A DNA stretch of 64,000 nucleotides from positions 1,116,001 to 1,180,000 of the forward strand of contig NZ_JAHCVJ010000001.1 in assembly GCF_018476885.1 (NCBI RefSeq), in the 5' to 3' direction. This document shows positions 28,611 to 37,275 of this stretch, piece after piece (within the stretch, counting starts at the first letter, position 1; each line of letters opens with the position of its first letter). A model generated the notes under the pieces. That model was not told where the DNA came from, made no database searches, and saw only the letters and a list, made by a program, of their open reading frames with translations. The translations under genes were made by a program, and so were the position numbers. This stretch comes from Geoanaerobacter pelophilus. Lineage in GTDB: Bacteria; Desulfobacterota; Desulfuromonadia; Geobacterales; DSM-12255.

Positions 28611-29852
28611 ATGTATGCACTGGACAATGTGGGGAGAAACACCATCGCCATGGTGCTGGCCGGAGGGAAAGGGGAACGGCTCAGCCCGTTGACCCTGCGT
28701 CGGGCCAAGCCGAGCGTTGCCTTTGGCGGCAAATACAAGATCATTGATTTTGTGCTCTCCAACCTGTTCAATTCGGGGATCAAGAAGGTCTATATCCTGA
28801 CCCAGTACCGGGCGTTCTCGCTCAACAAGCATATCCGCGAATCATGGGGTAAATGGACCGGGCTCGGGGAGTTCTTTGTCGCCATCTCTCCGGAGACCAA
28901 GAGCGAGCGGGAGGAGTGGTTCAAGGGGACTGCCGACGCAATCCTGCAGTACCTCCGCTTCGTCGAGACCTCTGACGCCGACTACGTGGCGATCTTTGGC
29001 GGCGACCATATCTACAAGATGGATATCACCCAGATGATCAACTACCACCGGATGAACCGGGCCGATATCACCATTGCCGCGCTGGAAGTGCCGAAGAGCG
29101 AGGCCAGCCGCTTCGGAGTCTTTTCCGTGGATGACGACTCCAAAGTAACCGGTTTTACCGAGAAACCGGAGAATCCGGAGACCATCCCCGGCAGGGAGAC
29201 CTGTTTCGCCTCAATGGGGAACTACATCTTTTCCACCAAGAAGCTGATCGAGGTGCTGCAGGAAGGGAAGAAGATGCACGAGGATCTCGATTTCGGCAAG
29301 CATGTGATCCCGATGATGCTGGAAAGTGGCGACCGGATCTTTGCCTACAACTTCAACGACAATGTGATCCCGGGGATGAGGACCGAAGAACGGGGGTACT
29401 GGAAAGACGTCGGCACCCTGGATTCCTACTACGAGGCCAACATGGACCTGATCCATGTCTCGCCGCAGCTAAACCTGTACAACTACAAATGGCCGATCCT
29501 GACCAACCAGGGGAACCTGCCGCCGGCCAAGACCGTATTCGACGATGACGACCGCCGCGGGGTCAATATCGACTCCTATGTCTGCGCCGGTTGCATCACC
29601 AGCGGCAGCATCGTCAGGCGCTCCATCATGGGACCGCTGTGCAAGGTCAACAGCTACAGCCTGGTCGAGGATTCCATCCTTTTCGAGAATGTTACGGTAG
29701 GCCGTCACACCAAGATCAAAAGGGCGATCATCGACAAGAATGTCGTGATCCCGGACAACTCGACCATCGGCTATGACCGTGAGGCAGACCTGGCCATGGG
29801 GTACACAATCACCGAGTCCGGGATTGTGGTGGTGCCGAGAAAAGACAAATAG
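28611..29852 (+). CDS. glgC: Glucose-1-phosphate adenylyltransferase GlgC
   Basis: A 413-residue enzyme making ADP-glucose and pyrophosphate from glucose-1-phosphate and ATP, the committing step of bacterial glycogen synthesis. The N-terminal nucleotidyltransferase motif is L-A-G-G-K-G-E-R-L-S-P-L, followed by K-P-S-V-A-F-G-G-K-Y. G-G-D-H-I-Y-K-M-D binds sugar phosphate and metal, and the C-terminal third is a left-handed beta-helix. GGGAGGGAG lies before the ATG. It converges on a pyrophosphatase gene with only 7 bases between stops, which fits its release of pyrophosphate. Allosteric effectors cannot be read from sequence. Confidence 0.95.
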   Translation: MYALDNVGRNTIAMVLAGGKGERLSPLTLRRAKPSVAFGGKYKIIDFVLSNLFNSGIKKVYILTQYRAFSLNKHIRESWGKWTGLGEFFVAISPETKSEREEWFKGTADAILQYLRFVETSDADYVAIFGGDHIYKMDITQMINYHRMNRADITIAALEVPKSEASRFGVFSVDDDSKVTGFTEKPENPETIPGRETCFASMGNYIFSTKKLIEVLQEGKKMHEDLDFGKHVIPMMLESGDRIFAYNFNDNVIPGMRTEERGYWKDVGTLDSYYEANMDLIHVSPQLNLYNYKWPILTNQGNLPPAKTVFDDDDRRGVNIDSYVCAGCITSGSIVRRSIMGPLCKVNSYSLVEDSILFENVTVGRHTKIKRAIIDKNVVIPDNSTIGYDREADLAMGYTITESGIVVVPRKDK

Positions 29853-29859
29853 AGGACGG

Positions 29860-31533
29860 TTACAGTTTTTCCAGAATCTTCAAAAGATGCGGCAGCAACT
29901 GCTTCTTTCGGGACATGACCCCCTTCATCTCATAAAGATGGGGTTCCAGCTGGGGATAACCCATGACATGGGCGATCCGTGTATGCCCCTCCACCAGGAA
30001 CAGGGTCGTTCCCGAAACGATGTCAGTGACCATCAGCCCGGCAATAAAGAGATTGCCCCGCTGTTTTATCTGGGCCAGGCAAGCCAGCAGCTCCCCCTTG
30101 ACCCCGTCAAACTCGTCGAAACCAACGACCTCCACCTGGCCGACGCCAATGGTCTTTTCTCCCTGGGTAAAATGCTTGAAATCCGCCTCGACCACCTTGA
30201 GCGGCGATCCGTAATGCTTCAGCGAGCTGCAGGCGGCAAAGATCTCTTTGCCGAAATCTTCAGCATCCATAGCGGCAATCGTAGCCAGCCATTGTGCGGT
30301 AGAGCGATCAACGTCCGTTGTGGTCGGGGATTTGAGAATAACCGTGTCCGAGAGGATTCCGGCGAGGAGCAGCGCAGCAATCCGCTGTTCTGGGGCAAGG
30401 CCCGCTTCTCGATAGCGTGCAGCAACCAGGGTGCAGGTGCTGCCGACCGGAGAGGTAATGAAGGTAATGGGGGCAATTGTCGGGCTGTTGCCGAGCTTGT
30501 GGTGGTCAATCACCTCCAGCACCTCCACCGCGTCGGCCCCAGGAACCGCCTGCCCCGTTTCATTGTGATCCACCAGGATCAGGCCGTAGGGGATCTCTGC
30601 CAGCAACGACGATTTGGTCGCCACCCCGGCAAGAGAGCCATCCTCCTCGGTCACGAACAGGGCGGCATCGCCGGTCTGTAGCAGCTTTTGACGCAGCTGG
30701 GACAGCGGCTCGCCGATGCCGATAGTGGTGAAGGCGTGATCGGCAACCTGGGATACCGGCGTCGAAAGCCGGGCGAGCCAGGCCGCAGTTGCAGTATCGT
30801 GGTGGGTCAGCAGGATCCTGACTCCGTTTGCCTCTGCCATGGCTGTGATATCCTGATCAGGAGGATGGCCGCCGGTCACGACCAGGAGGCCGACCCCTCT
30901 CTCAATGGCTGCCTGCTGGATTGTCCGCCGGTTGCCGGTCATGATCAGCAATGAGGATGGCTCATAATCGGCAATGCGCCCGGAAAAAGACTCTTCCCGC
31001 ATGGCGCCGATGAAGAGATGAAATTTTTCAACCGTCTCATCCCCGGGTAACACGATGCAATCGGCCGCAAGGGTCCGGGCCAAAGCCGCAACGCTGGTTC
31101 TGATCTCACGCTGCAGCTCTGGACACGGCAGCAGATAGGTCTCGGAAAGACGCAGCAGTGACAGCGAACCGCTAGGATTCCCTGCTTCGTCCAGGACCGG
31201 CATGACCCGGACACCACTGGCATGAAACCGCTCCAGCGCATCATAGGCCGTTGCATCCTTGCTGAGAGTGACCGGCCGCCGGTTGACCACATCCCGCACC
31301 TTGGGGTGGACATCCGCCAGCAAGAGCGGCTCAGAGATCCCGAGCCGGTCGAGAATGTAACGGGTCTGGGGATTCGGCTCTCCGGCCATGGCCGCAATGA
31401 CCTGCGGCGCACCAAGCCTCTTTTTCAGTTCGGCATAGGCAATGGCCGAGGCCACCGAATCGGTGTCAGGATTGCGGTGACCGATGACATAAATGGTCTT
31501 TTCCAAGCTAAATCCCCCATCAACTGCTGTCAT
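29860..31533 (-). CDS. Family II Mn-dependent inorganic pyrophosphatase with CBS-DRTGG insert
   Basis: A roughly 557-residue family II (DHH) pyrophosphatase. The N-terminus G-H-R-N-P-D-T-D-S and the later V-I-D-H-H-K are the metal-binding motifs, and S-R-K-K-Q near the C-terminus is the substrate-binding signature. About 250 inserted residues between the first and second motifs form CBS, DRTGG and CBS domains, the type inhibited by AMP/ADP and activated by ATP or Ap4A in studied members. The start is uncertain: ATG 31533 has AGGAG upstream, while TTG 31506 follows GGGGGA and gives the usual short N-terminus. It lies 48 bases downstream of the bzaF-like gene and converges with glgC. Confidence 0.93.
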   Translation of the reverse strand: MTAVDGGFSLEKTIYVIGHRNPDTDSVASAIAYAELKKRLGAPQVIAAMAGEPNPQTRYILDRLGISEPLLLADVHPKVRDVVNRRPVTLSKDATAYDALERFHASGVRVMPVLDEAGNPSGSLSLLRLSETYLLPCPELQREIRTSVAALARTLAADCIVLPGDETVEKFHLFIGAMREESFSGRIADYEPSSLLIMTGNRRTIQQAAIERGVGLLVVTGGHPPDQDITAMAEANGVRILLTHHDTATAAWLARLSTPVSQVADHAFTTIGIGEPLSQLRQKLLQTGDAALFVTEEDGSLAGVATKSSLLAEIPYGLILVDHNETGQAVPGADAVEVLEVIDHHKLGNSPTIAPITFITSPVGSTCTLVAARYREAGLAPEQRIAALLLAGILSDTVILKSPTTTDVDRSTAQWLATIAAMDAEDFGKEIFAACSSLKHYGSPLKVVEADFKHFTQGEKTIGVGQVEVVGFDEFDGVKGELLACLAQIKQRGNLFIAGLMVTDIVSGTTLFLVEGHTRIAHVMGYPQLEPHLYEMKGVMSRKKQLLPHLLKILEKL

Positions 31534-31581
31534 TGCCCAGGCTCCTGTCACCAGCAGCAGCTGTGGACCAGAGCAGAGCCT

Positions 31582-32889
31582 TTAAATCTTATCGCCCTTT
31601 AGGTCATCCGCAAATAATTTTGTTGCGCCGCGAGAGGCGCAAAAATCTCCGCACATGGTGCAGGTGGCCTCATCATCAGGCACCCGACTGGCGCGAATGG
31701 CCCTGGCGTCATCAGGGTAGAGGGCCAGCTCGAACTGTTTCTCCCAGTCCAGGTTACGCCGCGCCTTGGACATCTCCTTATCCCGCATCCTCCCTTTTTC
31801 CGGGTATTTGTTCATGTCGCCGATGTAGGCCGCTATTTTTGCGGCCTTCACCCCTTGGCGCACATCGTCTTCATTGGGCAGGGCCAGGTGTTCCGCCGGA
31901 GTGATGTAACAGATCAGGTCGGCCCCATAGCGGCTCGACTGGGCTGCGCCGATGGCCGCGGTGATATGGTCGAAGCCGGGGGCGACATCGGTTGAGATCG
32001 GCCCCAGCATGTAGTAAGGCGCGCCGCCGCTCATCCGCTTCTGCAGCTGGATATTCCCCTCCACCTCGTCCAGCGGCACATGCCCCGGACCTTCCACCAG
32101 CATCTGGCACCCCATCTCCCGGCCGATTTCGGCCAGCTCGCAGTTGATGAGCAGCTCCTGGATCTGCGCCCGATCGCTGGAATCGTGGATCGCCCCGGCC
32201 CGTAGCCCATTACCGAGCGACAATACGGTGTCATATTTCTTGAGGATTGCCACTACCCGGTCGAACTTCTCGTACAGCGGGTTTTCCCGGCCATTGGCCA
32301 GCATCCAGGCGACCATGCTTACGCCACCCTTGGAGACCAGCCCGCCATACCGATAGCCCTGTTTCCTGAGCCGCTCGATGGTGTAGAGATTGATGCCGCA
32401 ATGCACCGCCATGAAAGCCATGCCGTCGCTGCACTGTCTTTCGATCAGGTCAAACAGCAGCTCTTCGTCCAGCCGGTTGGGATCGCCGTATTTCCGCGCT
32501 GCCTCGCAAAAGGCCTGATAGAGCGGCACGTTCCCTACCGGCAGGTCAACGCTGGCAATCACCTCCTGGCGAACCCGGTCCAGATCGCCGCCGACAGAGA
32601 GTTCCATCAGAGTATCGGCGCCGGATTCCGCGGCAGCCCTGGCCTTCCTGACCTCTGCCTCATAGTCGATAATATCCGACGAGGTGCCGATAGAGGCATT
32701 GACCTTGGTCCGCAGCCCCTTACCGATCCCCACCGGCTTCGGCTTGCGCGTGTGGTTCCAGGGGATGACGATCTTTCCTTCAGCCACCATCTGCCTGATG
32801 TACTCAGGTGAAAGTTGTTCATCACTCGCGACATTTGCCATCTGCGGGGTAACGATCCCCTTGCGTGCTGCCTCAATCTGGGTAAGCAT
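31582..32889 (-). CDS. bzaF: ThiC-family radical SAM enzyme, probable 5-hydroxybenzimidazole synthase BzaF
   Basis: A 435-residue member of the ThiC family, which rearranges aminoimidazole ribotide using SAM and a 4Fe-4S cluster. The family core is clear: V-E-G-P-G-H-V-P, G-P-I-S-T-D-V-A-P-G and H-I-T-A-A-I-G-A-A. Three features favour the paralogue BzaF, which makes the B12 lower-ligand precursor anaerobically: a cobalamin riboswitch with terminator directly upstream, no TPP riboswitch, and changes at near-invariant ThiC positions (N-A-S-I-G for N-A-N-I-G, M-E-L-S-V for M-D-L-S-T, N-G-L-R-A-G for D-G-L-R-P-G). Cluster cysteines are Cys410, Cys413 and Cys417 (CX2CX3C; ThiC is usually CX2CX4C). 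AAAGGAG lies 6 bases before the ATG. ThiC itself remains the alternative. Confidence 0.82.
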   Translation of the reverse strand: MLTQIEAARKGIVTPQMANVASDEQLSPEYIRQMVAEGKIVIPWNHTRKPKPVGIGKGLRTKVNASIGTSSDIIDYEAEVRKARAAAESGADTLMELSVGGDLDRVRQEVIASVDLPVGNVPLYQAFCEAARKYGDPNRLDEELLFDLIERQCSDGMAFMAVHCGINLYTIERLRKQGYRYGGLVSKGGVSMVAWMLANGRENPLYEKFDRVVAILKKYDTVLSLGNGLRAGAIHDSSDRAQIQELLINCELAEIGREMGCQMLVEGPGHVPLDEVEGNIQLQKRMSGGAPYYMLGPISTDVAPGFDHITAAIGAAQSSRYGADLICYITPAEHLALPNEDDVRQGVKAAKIAAYIGDMNKYPEKGRMRDKEMSKARRNLDWEKQFELALYPDDARAIRASRVPDDEATCTMCGDFCASRGATKLFADDLKGDKI

Positions 32890-32959
32890 TCCAATCTCCT
32901 TTCAGCCTTGTAATTAAACCGCAGGCCAGGATTAAGCCGAATGGAGAGTTTTCGAAAAC

Positions 32960-32988
32960 GAAAAAGCCCCTGGAGTACAGGGGCTCGA
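32960..32988 (-). terminator. Intrinsic terminator between cobalamin riboswitch and bzaF
   Basis: On the minus strand AGCCCCTG-TACTC-CAGGGGCT followed by TTTTCG, a strong hairpin and T-run about 70 bases before the start at 32889. It is the expected expression platform of the riboswitch. Confidence 0.88.
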
Positions 32989-33050
32989 AATGCCGCAGAT
33001 GGAAATACCGGGCTTCGGCCCCTCTTTCCACGGAAGTTCCATTGAAGCAT

Positions 33051-33218
33051 CGGTTTGGCAGGTCTCCTGGCTCCAGGGTCATCTTACTCGCCGCGCCTTC
33101 CCAGGTTTAACCCAGTGGCATAGAACGGCTTTCATCACCTGTTACAGTTGCGGGACAGCGAGGGATTTCCACCCTCTTCCCTATTATCCGCGCCTTTGTG
33201 GGGCACGGCACCAATCCG
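33051..33218 (-). ncRNA. Cobalamin (B12) riboswitch
   Basis: Read on the minus strand, the element shows the ordered conserved blocks of the cobalamin riboswitch: GGTGCC, GGGAA with GGTGGAAATCC, GCTGTCCCGCAACTGTAA, GCCACTG, GGGAAGG, AGTAAGATGACCC and GCCAGGAGACCTGCC. CGGATTGG at the 5' edge pairs with CCAAACCG at the 3' edge with one mismatch, giving stem P1. A terminator follows and then the ThiC-like gene. Cobalamin binding should favour the terminator and lower expression, as in other B12-synthesis genes. Confidence 0.93.
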
Positions 33219-33240
33219 TCTGGCAAGCAGTTGTGGAGTG

Positions 33241-33270
33241 TTTGTAGCAGAGTGCCCTGAGAAAAGTCAA
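33241..33270 (-). promoter_or_regulatory. Putative promoter for the cobalamin riboswitch transcript
   Basis: TTGACT (33270-33265) and TACAAA (33246-33241) on the minus strand with an 18-base spacer, ending about 23 bases before the riboswitch P1 stem. Confidence 0.45.
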
Positions 33271-33345
33271 AAGGAATGTGAGAAACGTGAGCTTCAATTT
33301 CGAATGCCCATACGTTGTGTTAACAAGTCCATTACCTGAGGATGT

Positions 33346-33380
33346 TTTCATCACCGTTTACAGTTGCGGGACAGCAAGGC
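33346..33380 (-). repeat. Isolated cobalamin-riboswitch fragment
   Basis: The minus strand reads GCTGTCCCGCAACTGTAA, then CGGTGATGAAA. This matches the central block of the intact riboswitch 200 bases downstream in the transcript direction, with only two changes in about 30 bases. The GCCACTG, GGGAAGG and 3' blocks are absent around it. It looks like a remnant of a duplicated or recombined riboswitch. It sits between the intact riboswitch and the end of the solute-binding protein gene at 33436. Confidence 0.75.
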
Positions 33381-33435
33381 ATCAAACGCGTGAGTGGTGC
33401 TACTCTGGAAACTTGCGGACGTTTCCTTTGATGAA

Positions 33436-34245
33436 TCAACGTGTTCCCTCTGCAGCAATTGCTGCGTTAATCTTTCGCATAACACCCTCGTCTACTTTCT
33501 GACTGCAGAGTATATAACGTTTTAATCCAGCAGGCAGATCAGGGTATGTAATACGCACCGTGCCAGTGCTCTTGAACTCAGCGTTAGTTTCCATCAAGTA
33601 ATCGTAATCATCCTGGTCAATAAACATGAGATCAGCCCGGTTGATCGCCAATTTTTTTGCGACTTGCAACGGTGACTGTAACGCCTTGTCAACCTTGCCC
33701 GGAAATGCAGCTATCATGGTATCAAGCTCAGGGCCATAAGAAACACCGTCGGCAACTGCAAGCAGGAGAGTTGAATCAGCCATCACATTCTTCAGGGTCT
33801 TGTGGCGAAGCAACTTCTGGGCAGAGTTGGGGCTCGCAAGAATGACATGCGGTCGATCCTGATGCATGGGGATGGAAAAGCGGGCATACTTCTCACGTTC
33901 CGGAATTTTGTACCAGCCAAAGGAACAAACCGGCTCCACATTGTTTTGGATATCCTGGAAGATCCGCTTGGGAGGAAGTATTATGAATTTTGATTCAATT
34001 TTGGCGCGTGAAAGAATTCTTTGGGTTCGTTCCAGCAGAAAGCCCTTCTGTACACCGTTTTCCAGGTAAGAATAGGGTGGTTTGTCACGAAAGGCCATCT
34101 TCAGAGGTTCAGCCAGAACAGTTTGTGGCAAGGCAGACACCAGACCCAGTAAGCCGGAAGCGCATGCTAAAGACCTTGCATACAATTTACTGCCGTCAAT
34201 CCATAGTGACTGGCAGGCCCCAATGAATCGCTGAACGAACCCCAT
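33436..34245 (-). CDS. Periplasmic solute-binding protein, family 3 (second of pair)
   Basis: A 269-residue exported family 3 solute-binding protein. A signal peptide runs over about residues 20-45 and ends near V-L-A-E. The mature part starts with P-L-K-M-A-F-R-D-K-P-P-Y-S-Y, the first strand of the binding fold. AAGGAGG sits 7 bases before ATG 34245, which is therefore preferred to ATG 34251. No ABC permease or ATPase is nearby. It is the last gene of a unit with another solute-binding protein and a hybrid kinase, so a sensing role is more likely than transport. The ligand is unknown. Confidence 0.83.
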   Translation of the reverse strand: MGFVQRFIGACQSLWIDGSKLYARSLACASGLLGLVSALPQTVLAEPLKMAFRDKPPYSYLENGVQKGFLLERTQRILSRAKIESKFIILPPKRIFQDIQNNVEPVCSFGWYKIPEREKYARFSIPMHQDRPHVILASPNSAQKLLRHKTLKNVMADSTLLLAVADGVSYGPELDTMIAAFPGKVDKALQSPLQVAKKLAINRADLMFIDQDDYDYLMETNAEFKSTGTVRITYPDLPAGLKRYILCSQKVDEGVMRKINAAIAAEGTR

Positions 34246-34263
34246 TGGCATCCCTCCTTCTGA

Positions 34264-35040
34264 TCAATGAGAGTAACCTTTTAATATAATAGCGTATTTG
34301 CCGCTCTTCTTCAATGTGCGCAGGGCAGCATCAAAGTCGTTTCTCAATCCTTCGAGATTTCGCTTCCTGGAAAAACCGACATAGGCCGGTATATTCTGAA
34401 GCGAAGGCAACAGTTCTTTCACTTCCTTGGATTGACCGATTTTCTTTAGTTCAAATACTGCACCGTCATGATTGCTCACCCAGATGTCAACCCTTCCGTT
34501 CACCAGTAATTTTATGGCCTCTTCAATGGTGTAGGACTCCGCAATTTTCAACGTCCCCTTTTTTACTGCACCGTCAAATCTCTCTCCGTAACTGGTTTTT
34601 CTTACCACCCCGAACCGGTAATCCTTGAGGCTTGTCAGATTGCCGTCAAAGGTTATTTTTGAGTCTTTCCTCACCCATAGTGAAATTCGCTGCTGTACAA
34701 CCGCTTCTTGTGAGAAGAACGCAAAACTCTCCCTTTCAGGCGTCCTGAAAAAGGTAAATATTCCATCAGCGTCACCATTCTTGAGCATTTCAATGGATCG
34801 TGCAAAAGGCAAGATTTCAATAATGACTTCATGCCCCATAAGTTTAAATGCCTCTCTCACTATCTCGACGGCAGCCCCCTTGATGACTCCGTCCTCGGAG
34901 TATTCATAGGGGGGGTACTCAAGGGTCACCATTCGATAGGTTGCAGCCGCAGCAGGCGCAGTTGCAGAAAGGAGCCAGATCCCCCCGAGTGTCAGTAATG
35001 TCAGGATAATTCGGGAGTATTGCACCAATGCTTTGTTCAT
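34264..35040 (-). CDS. Periplasmic solute-binding protein, family 3 (first of pair)
   Basis: A 258-residue exported family 3 solute-binding protein with a signal peptide at residues 1-33 (positive N-terminus, hydrophobic core, A-A-A cleavage region). The mature start Y-R-M-V-T-L-E-Y-P-P-Y-E-Y is the first strand of the fold, and L-M-G-H-E-V-I-I-E and N-G-D-A-D-G-I-F are further typical stretches. Its ATG overlaps the stop of the hybrid kinase gene by 4 bases, so the two are translationally coupled. It is 18 bases upstream of the second binding protein. Ligand candidates are polar amino acids or similar small molecules, by family only. Confidence 0.85.
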   Translation of the reverse strand: MNKALVQYSRIILTLLTLGGIWLLSATAPAAAATYRMVTLEYPPYEYSEDGVIKGAAVEIVREAFKLMGHEVIIEILPFARSIEMLKNGDADGIFTFFRTPERESFAFFSQEAVVQQRISLWVRKDSKITFDGNLTSLKDYRFGVVRKTSYGERFDGAVKKGTLKIAESYTIEEAIKLLVNGRVDIWVSNHDGAVFELKKIGQSKEVKELLPSLQNIPAYVGFSRKRNLEGLRNDFDAALRTLKKSGKYAIILKGYSH

Positions 35041-37004
35041 ATTGATTCTCCGCGAAAAGTTGCTGCCTGGCCAGCAACCATCTTACTGACGCGCTCATCG
35101 GATGCAAGAAGTGCCTGTATTCTCCAAGCCAGCTGTTGCAGCGGATATGGTTTAAGTATGAAATCGTCCACTGCGCCCTTCGCCAGAAGGGAAAGAACTC
35201 TGGGGTCCTGTTTGAAACCAGAGGTAAGCAAAAGTTTGGCGGTTGGCGCAGACTCCCTGATCTTCGGCAGGGCATCTATGCCTGACATTACCGGCATAAT
35301 CATGTCGAGCAATATCAGCCTGATTTCTGCGCCATGCGTTATTGCAAGGCGGACTCCTTCGGCACCATTGACCGCCAGAACCACGCGGTACCCGCACTGG
35401 GTGAGAATCTGGGAAGCGTTCTCCCGGACAGCATCATCATCATCAACAACCAGGATCATTCCTGAACCAGAGGGAAGAGTTGTGTCTTTTGTATCCTTTG
35501 CACTCTGGCGGTTGTCATCCGGCTGGCACAATATCGGCAGTTTAATATGGAAAGAGCTCCCTTTGCCGGGAACCGAATGTAGCGTAAGATCGCCATGGTG
35601 TTGCGTTATTATCGAGTAGGCCATGGAGAGCCCCAGACCGCTCCCCACTCCTTTTTGTTTGGTGGTAAAGAAGGGGGTAAAAATATTTTCCATGACCGAG
35701 GGCTCCATCCCCACCCCCGTATCAGTAACCGACAGGAGCCAGCACGCATCCGCATCCGCCTCATCATCTGCCTTGAGGATAGAGCCGTCACCACTTAATA
35801 ACTTGAGTGAAATACCCAGGTCTCCTCCCCACGGATCACCTTCCGGTCTCATAATAGTCATTGCATGACTGGCGTTGATACAGAGATTCAGCAGCAGCTG
35901 TTCCATCTGAATAGGATCTGAGTTCACCATTGCTTGCATCTCCGGCAAATCAAGTTTCACAGTTATCGATTTGTCCAAACTGCTCTGCAGCAGTTTATGA
36001 ACATGCCGGACCGAATCCTTCAAATCAACAGCAGTTAGCAGTACCTCCTTCTTCATTGAAAGAGTAAGAAGTTGGCGAATCAGTGCGGTTGCACGGTTTG
36101 TCGCGTCACTTATATTCGAGAGATGCTTCTTGATGTTATCCATCTCGACAAGATGTTCAGCTTGAAGACGAAACGACAACAGCTCTGCCGATCCCGATAT
36201 CGCGCACAGGATATTGTTGAAATCATGGGATATCCCGCCAACCAGCATCCCCACTGCCTCCATTTTCTGGGCCTGCAGCAGTTGCACCTCCTTCTGCCGC
36301 TGCAGGTCAAGACTGGCCTGAAGTTCGGTGGTCATCTCCCGGAAACGATCAGCAAGCTTCCCTATTTCGTCAGTCCCGTTTACGGGGATCGGAATGGCAA
36401 GATTTTCTATCGATATCTGATCCACCGCTCTCTCAAGTTCTTTGAGGGGGCGAACTATGGTTCTTCGCAAAGCCATGTAAAGTACGGTAGTAAGACCGGC
36501 GCAGAGAAGTAATATCCCGAATGCTGACAAAAAGAGCCTCTTGCGGAGCTTCGACTTCAGCGGAGTGTCCTCGGCATACACAGTTACCGAGGCGAGGATA
36601 GCTGACTCCTTTCGAACCTGCGCGTCTGCCGAAATAGTGCTTTTCAGCAGGCCAGCTGTATCCTTTCCGCTATTGTCCTGTGATAGGTTGTAAATTGAAC
36701 CTCCAGATTTGCTGCTCCCTGCAAGCAGGCGACCATTATCGCCTCGCAGTATGATCGCCCGAATGTTGTCACTCTTAACCTCATACCTAATAATCCTGCC
36801 GATTTCATCGTCATCCAGATTCCAAACGGGATTGACAAGTGCCTGCCCAAGTCGTTTTGCAGCCGCTTCTGTCTGCTGCTGGAGATCCATTGAAAGATCT
36901 TTTTTGTCGTTAAGGAAATTGACAACTCCCCAACCCGACATGACGAGCAAGGAAACCGCCAGAACGACGCAGAGAATTTTAGTTGAGATGTTCAGGTTCA
37001 TCAC
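35037..37004 (-). CDS. Membrane hybrid histidine kinase (HAMP-HK-REC) of a binding-protein operon
   Basis: A 655-residue hybrid kinase. Transmembrane helices at about residues 8-28 and 155-178 enclose a periplasmic domain of about 125 residues, followed by a HAMP domain. The H-box G-G-I-S-H-D-F-N-N-I-L has its histidine near 264. The ATPase domain shows N-A-S-H-A, D-T-G-V-G-M and G-S-G-L-G-L, and the C-terminal receiver carries L-I-L-L-D-M with its aspartate near 568. It is first in a three-gene unit with two solute-binding proteins, the split form of the arrangement fused in the 1102-residue kinase. The start at 37004 has no strong ribosome site. Confidence 0.9.
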   Translation of the reverse strand: MMNLNISTKILCVVLAVSLLVMSGWGVVNFLNDKKDLSMDLQQQTEAAAKRLGQALVNPVWNLDDDEIGRIIRYEVKSDNIRAIILRGDNGRLLAGSSKSGGSIYNLSQDNSGKDTAGLLKSTISADAQVRKESAILASVTVYAEDTPLKSKLRKRLFLSAFGILLLCAGLTTVLYMALRRTIVRPLKELERAVDQISIENLAIPIPVNGTDEIGKLADRFREMTTELQASLDLQRQKEVQLLQAQKMEAVGMLVGGISHDFNNILCAISGSAELLSFRLQAEHLVEMDNIKKHLSNISDATNRATALIRQLLTLSMKKEVLLTAVDLKDSVRHVHKLLQSSLDKSITVKLDLPEMQAMVNSDPIQMEQLLLNLCINASHAMTIMRPEGDPWGGDLGISLKLLSGDGSILKADDEADADACWLLSVTDTGVGMEPSVMENIFTPFFTTKQKGVGSGLGLSMAYSIITQHHGDLTLHSVPGKGSSFHIKLPILCQPDDNRQSAKDTKDTTLPSGSGMILVVDDDDAVRENASQILTQCGYRVVLAVNGAEGVRLAITHGAEIRLILLDMIMPVMSGIDALPKIRESAPTAKLLLTSGFKQDPRVLSLLAKGAVDDFILKPYPLQQLAWRIQALLASDERVSKMVAGQAATFRGESI

Positions 37005-37100
37005 GTATCCAGTCTTTTCTTTACCCTACCCATTTGGGTAGAGTATATGTGCAAATTCCCATAGTTCAACGTGCGAACTTACTGAATTTAATATATGTCC

Positions 37101-37275
37101 CTTGCAGACGTCCACTTACACGATCTGCGGCACAGCATGGCAAGCAACATGGTCAACCATGGGCGCATAATTTACGAAGTGACCAAGGTTCTCGGACATA
37201 GCTAGATTCGCACAACCCAAAGGTAAGCCATTTAGCCCAGGACACCCTATTGGCAAGCCAAAGAGAAAAGCTAAA
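37101..37275 (+). pseudogene. Tyrosine recombinase (integrase) C-terminal remnant
   Basis: Frame from 37101 reads L-H-D-L-R-H-S-M-A-S-N-M-V-N-H-G-R, then Y-E-V-T-K-V-L-G-H-S, the HxxR and LGH boxes of tyrosine recombinases. A TAG at 37203 interrupts it, I-R-T-T-Q-R follows, and after a one-base frame change S-H-L-A-Q-D-T-L-L-A-S continues the family's usual R-Y-S-H-L ending. The catalytic tyrosine codon is lost at the frameshift. The N-terminal part and catalytic Arg I are absent. The rest of 37005-37402 holds no other gene. This is a scar of a former mobile element beside the sugar-epimerase cluster. Confidence 0.8.

Noticed and set aside
31582-33218. TPP riboswitch before the ThiC-like gene
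   Set aside because: The conserved TPP blocks are absent and every conserved block matches the cobalamin element instead.
36983-37201. 72-codon open frame overlapping the integrase remnant
   Set aside because: It is in another frame from the recombinase motifs and has no ribosome site.
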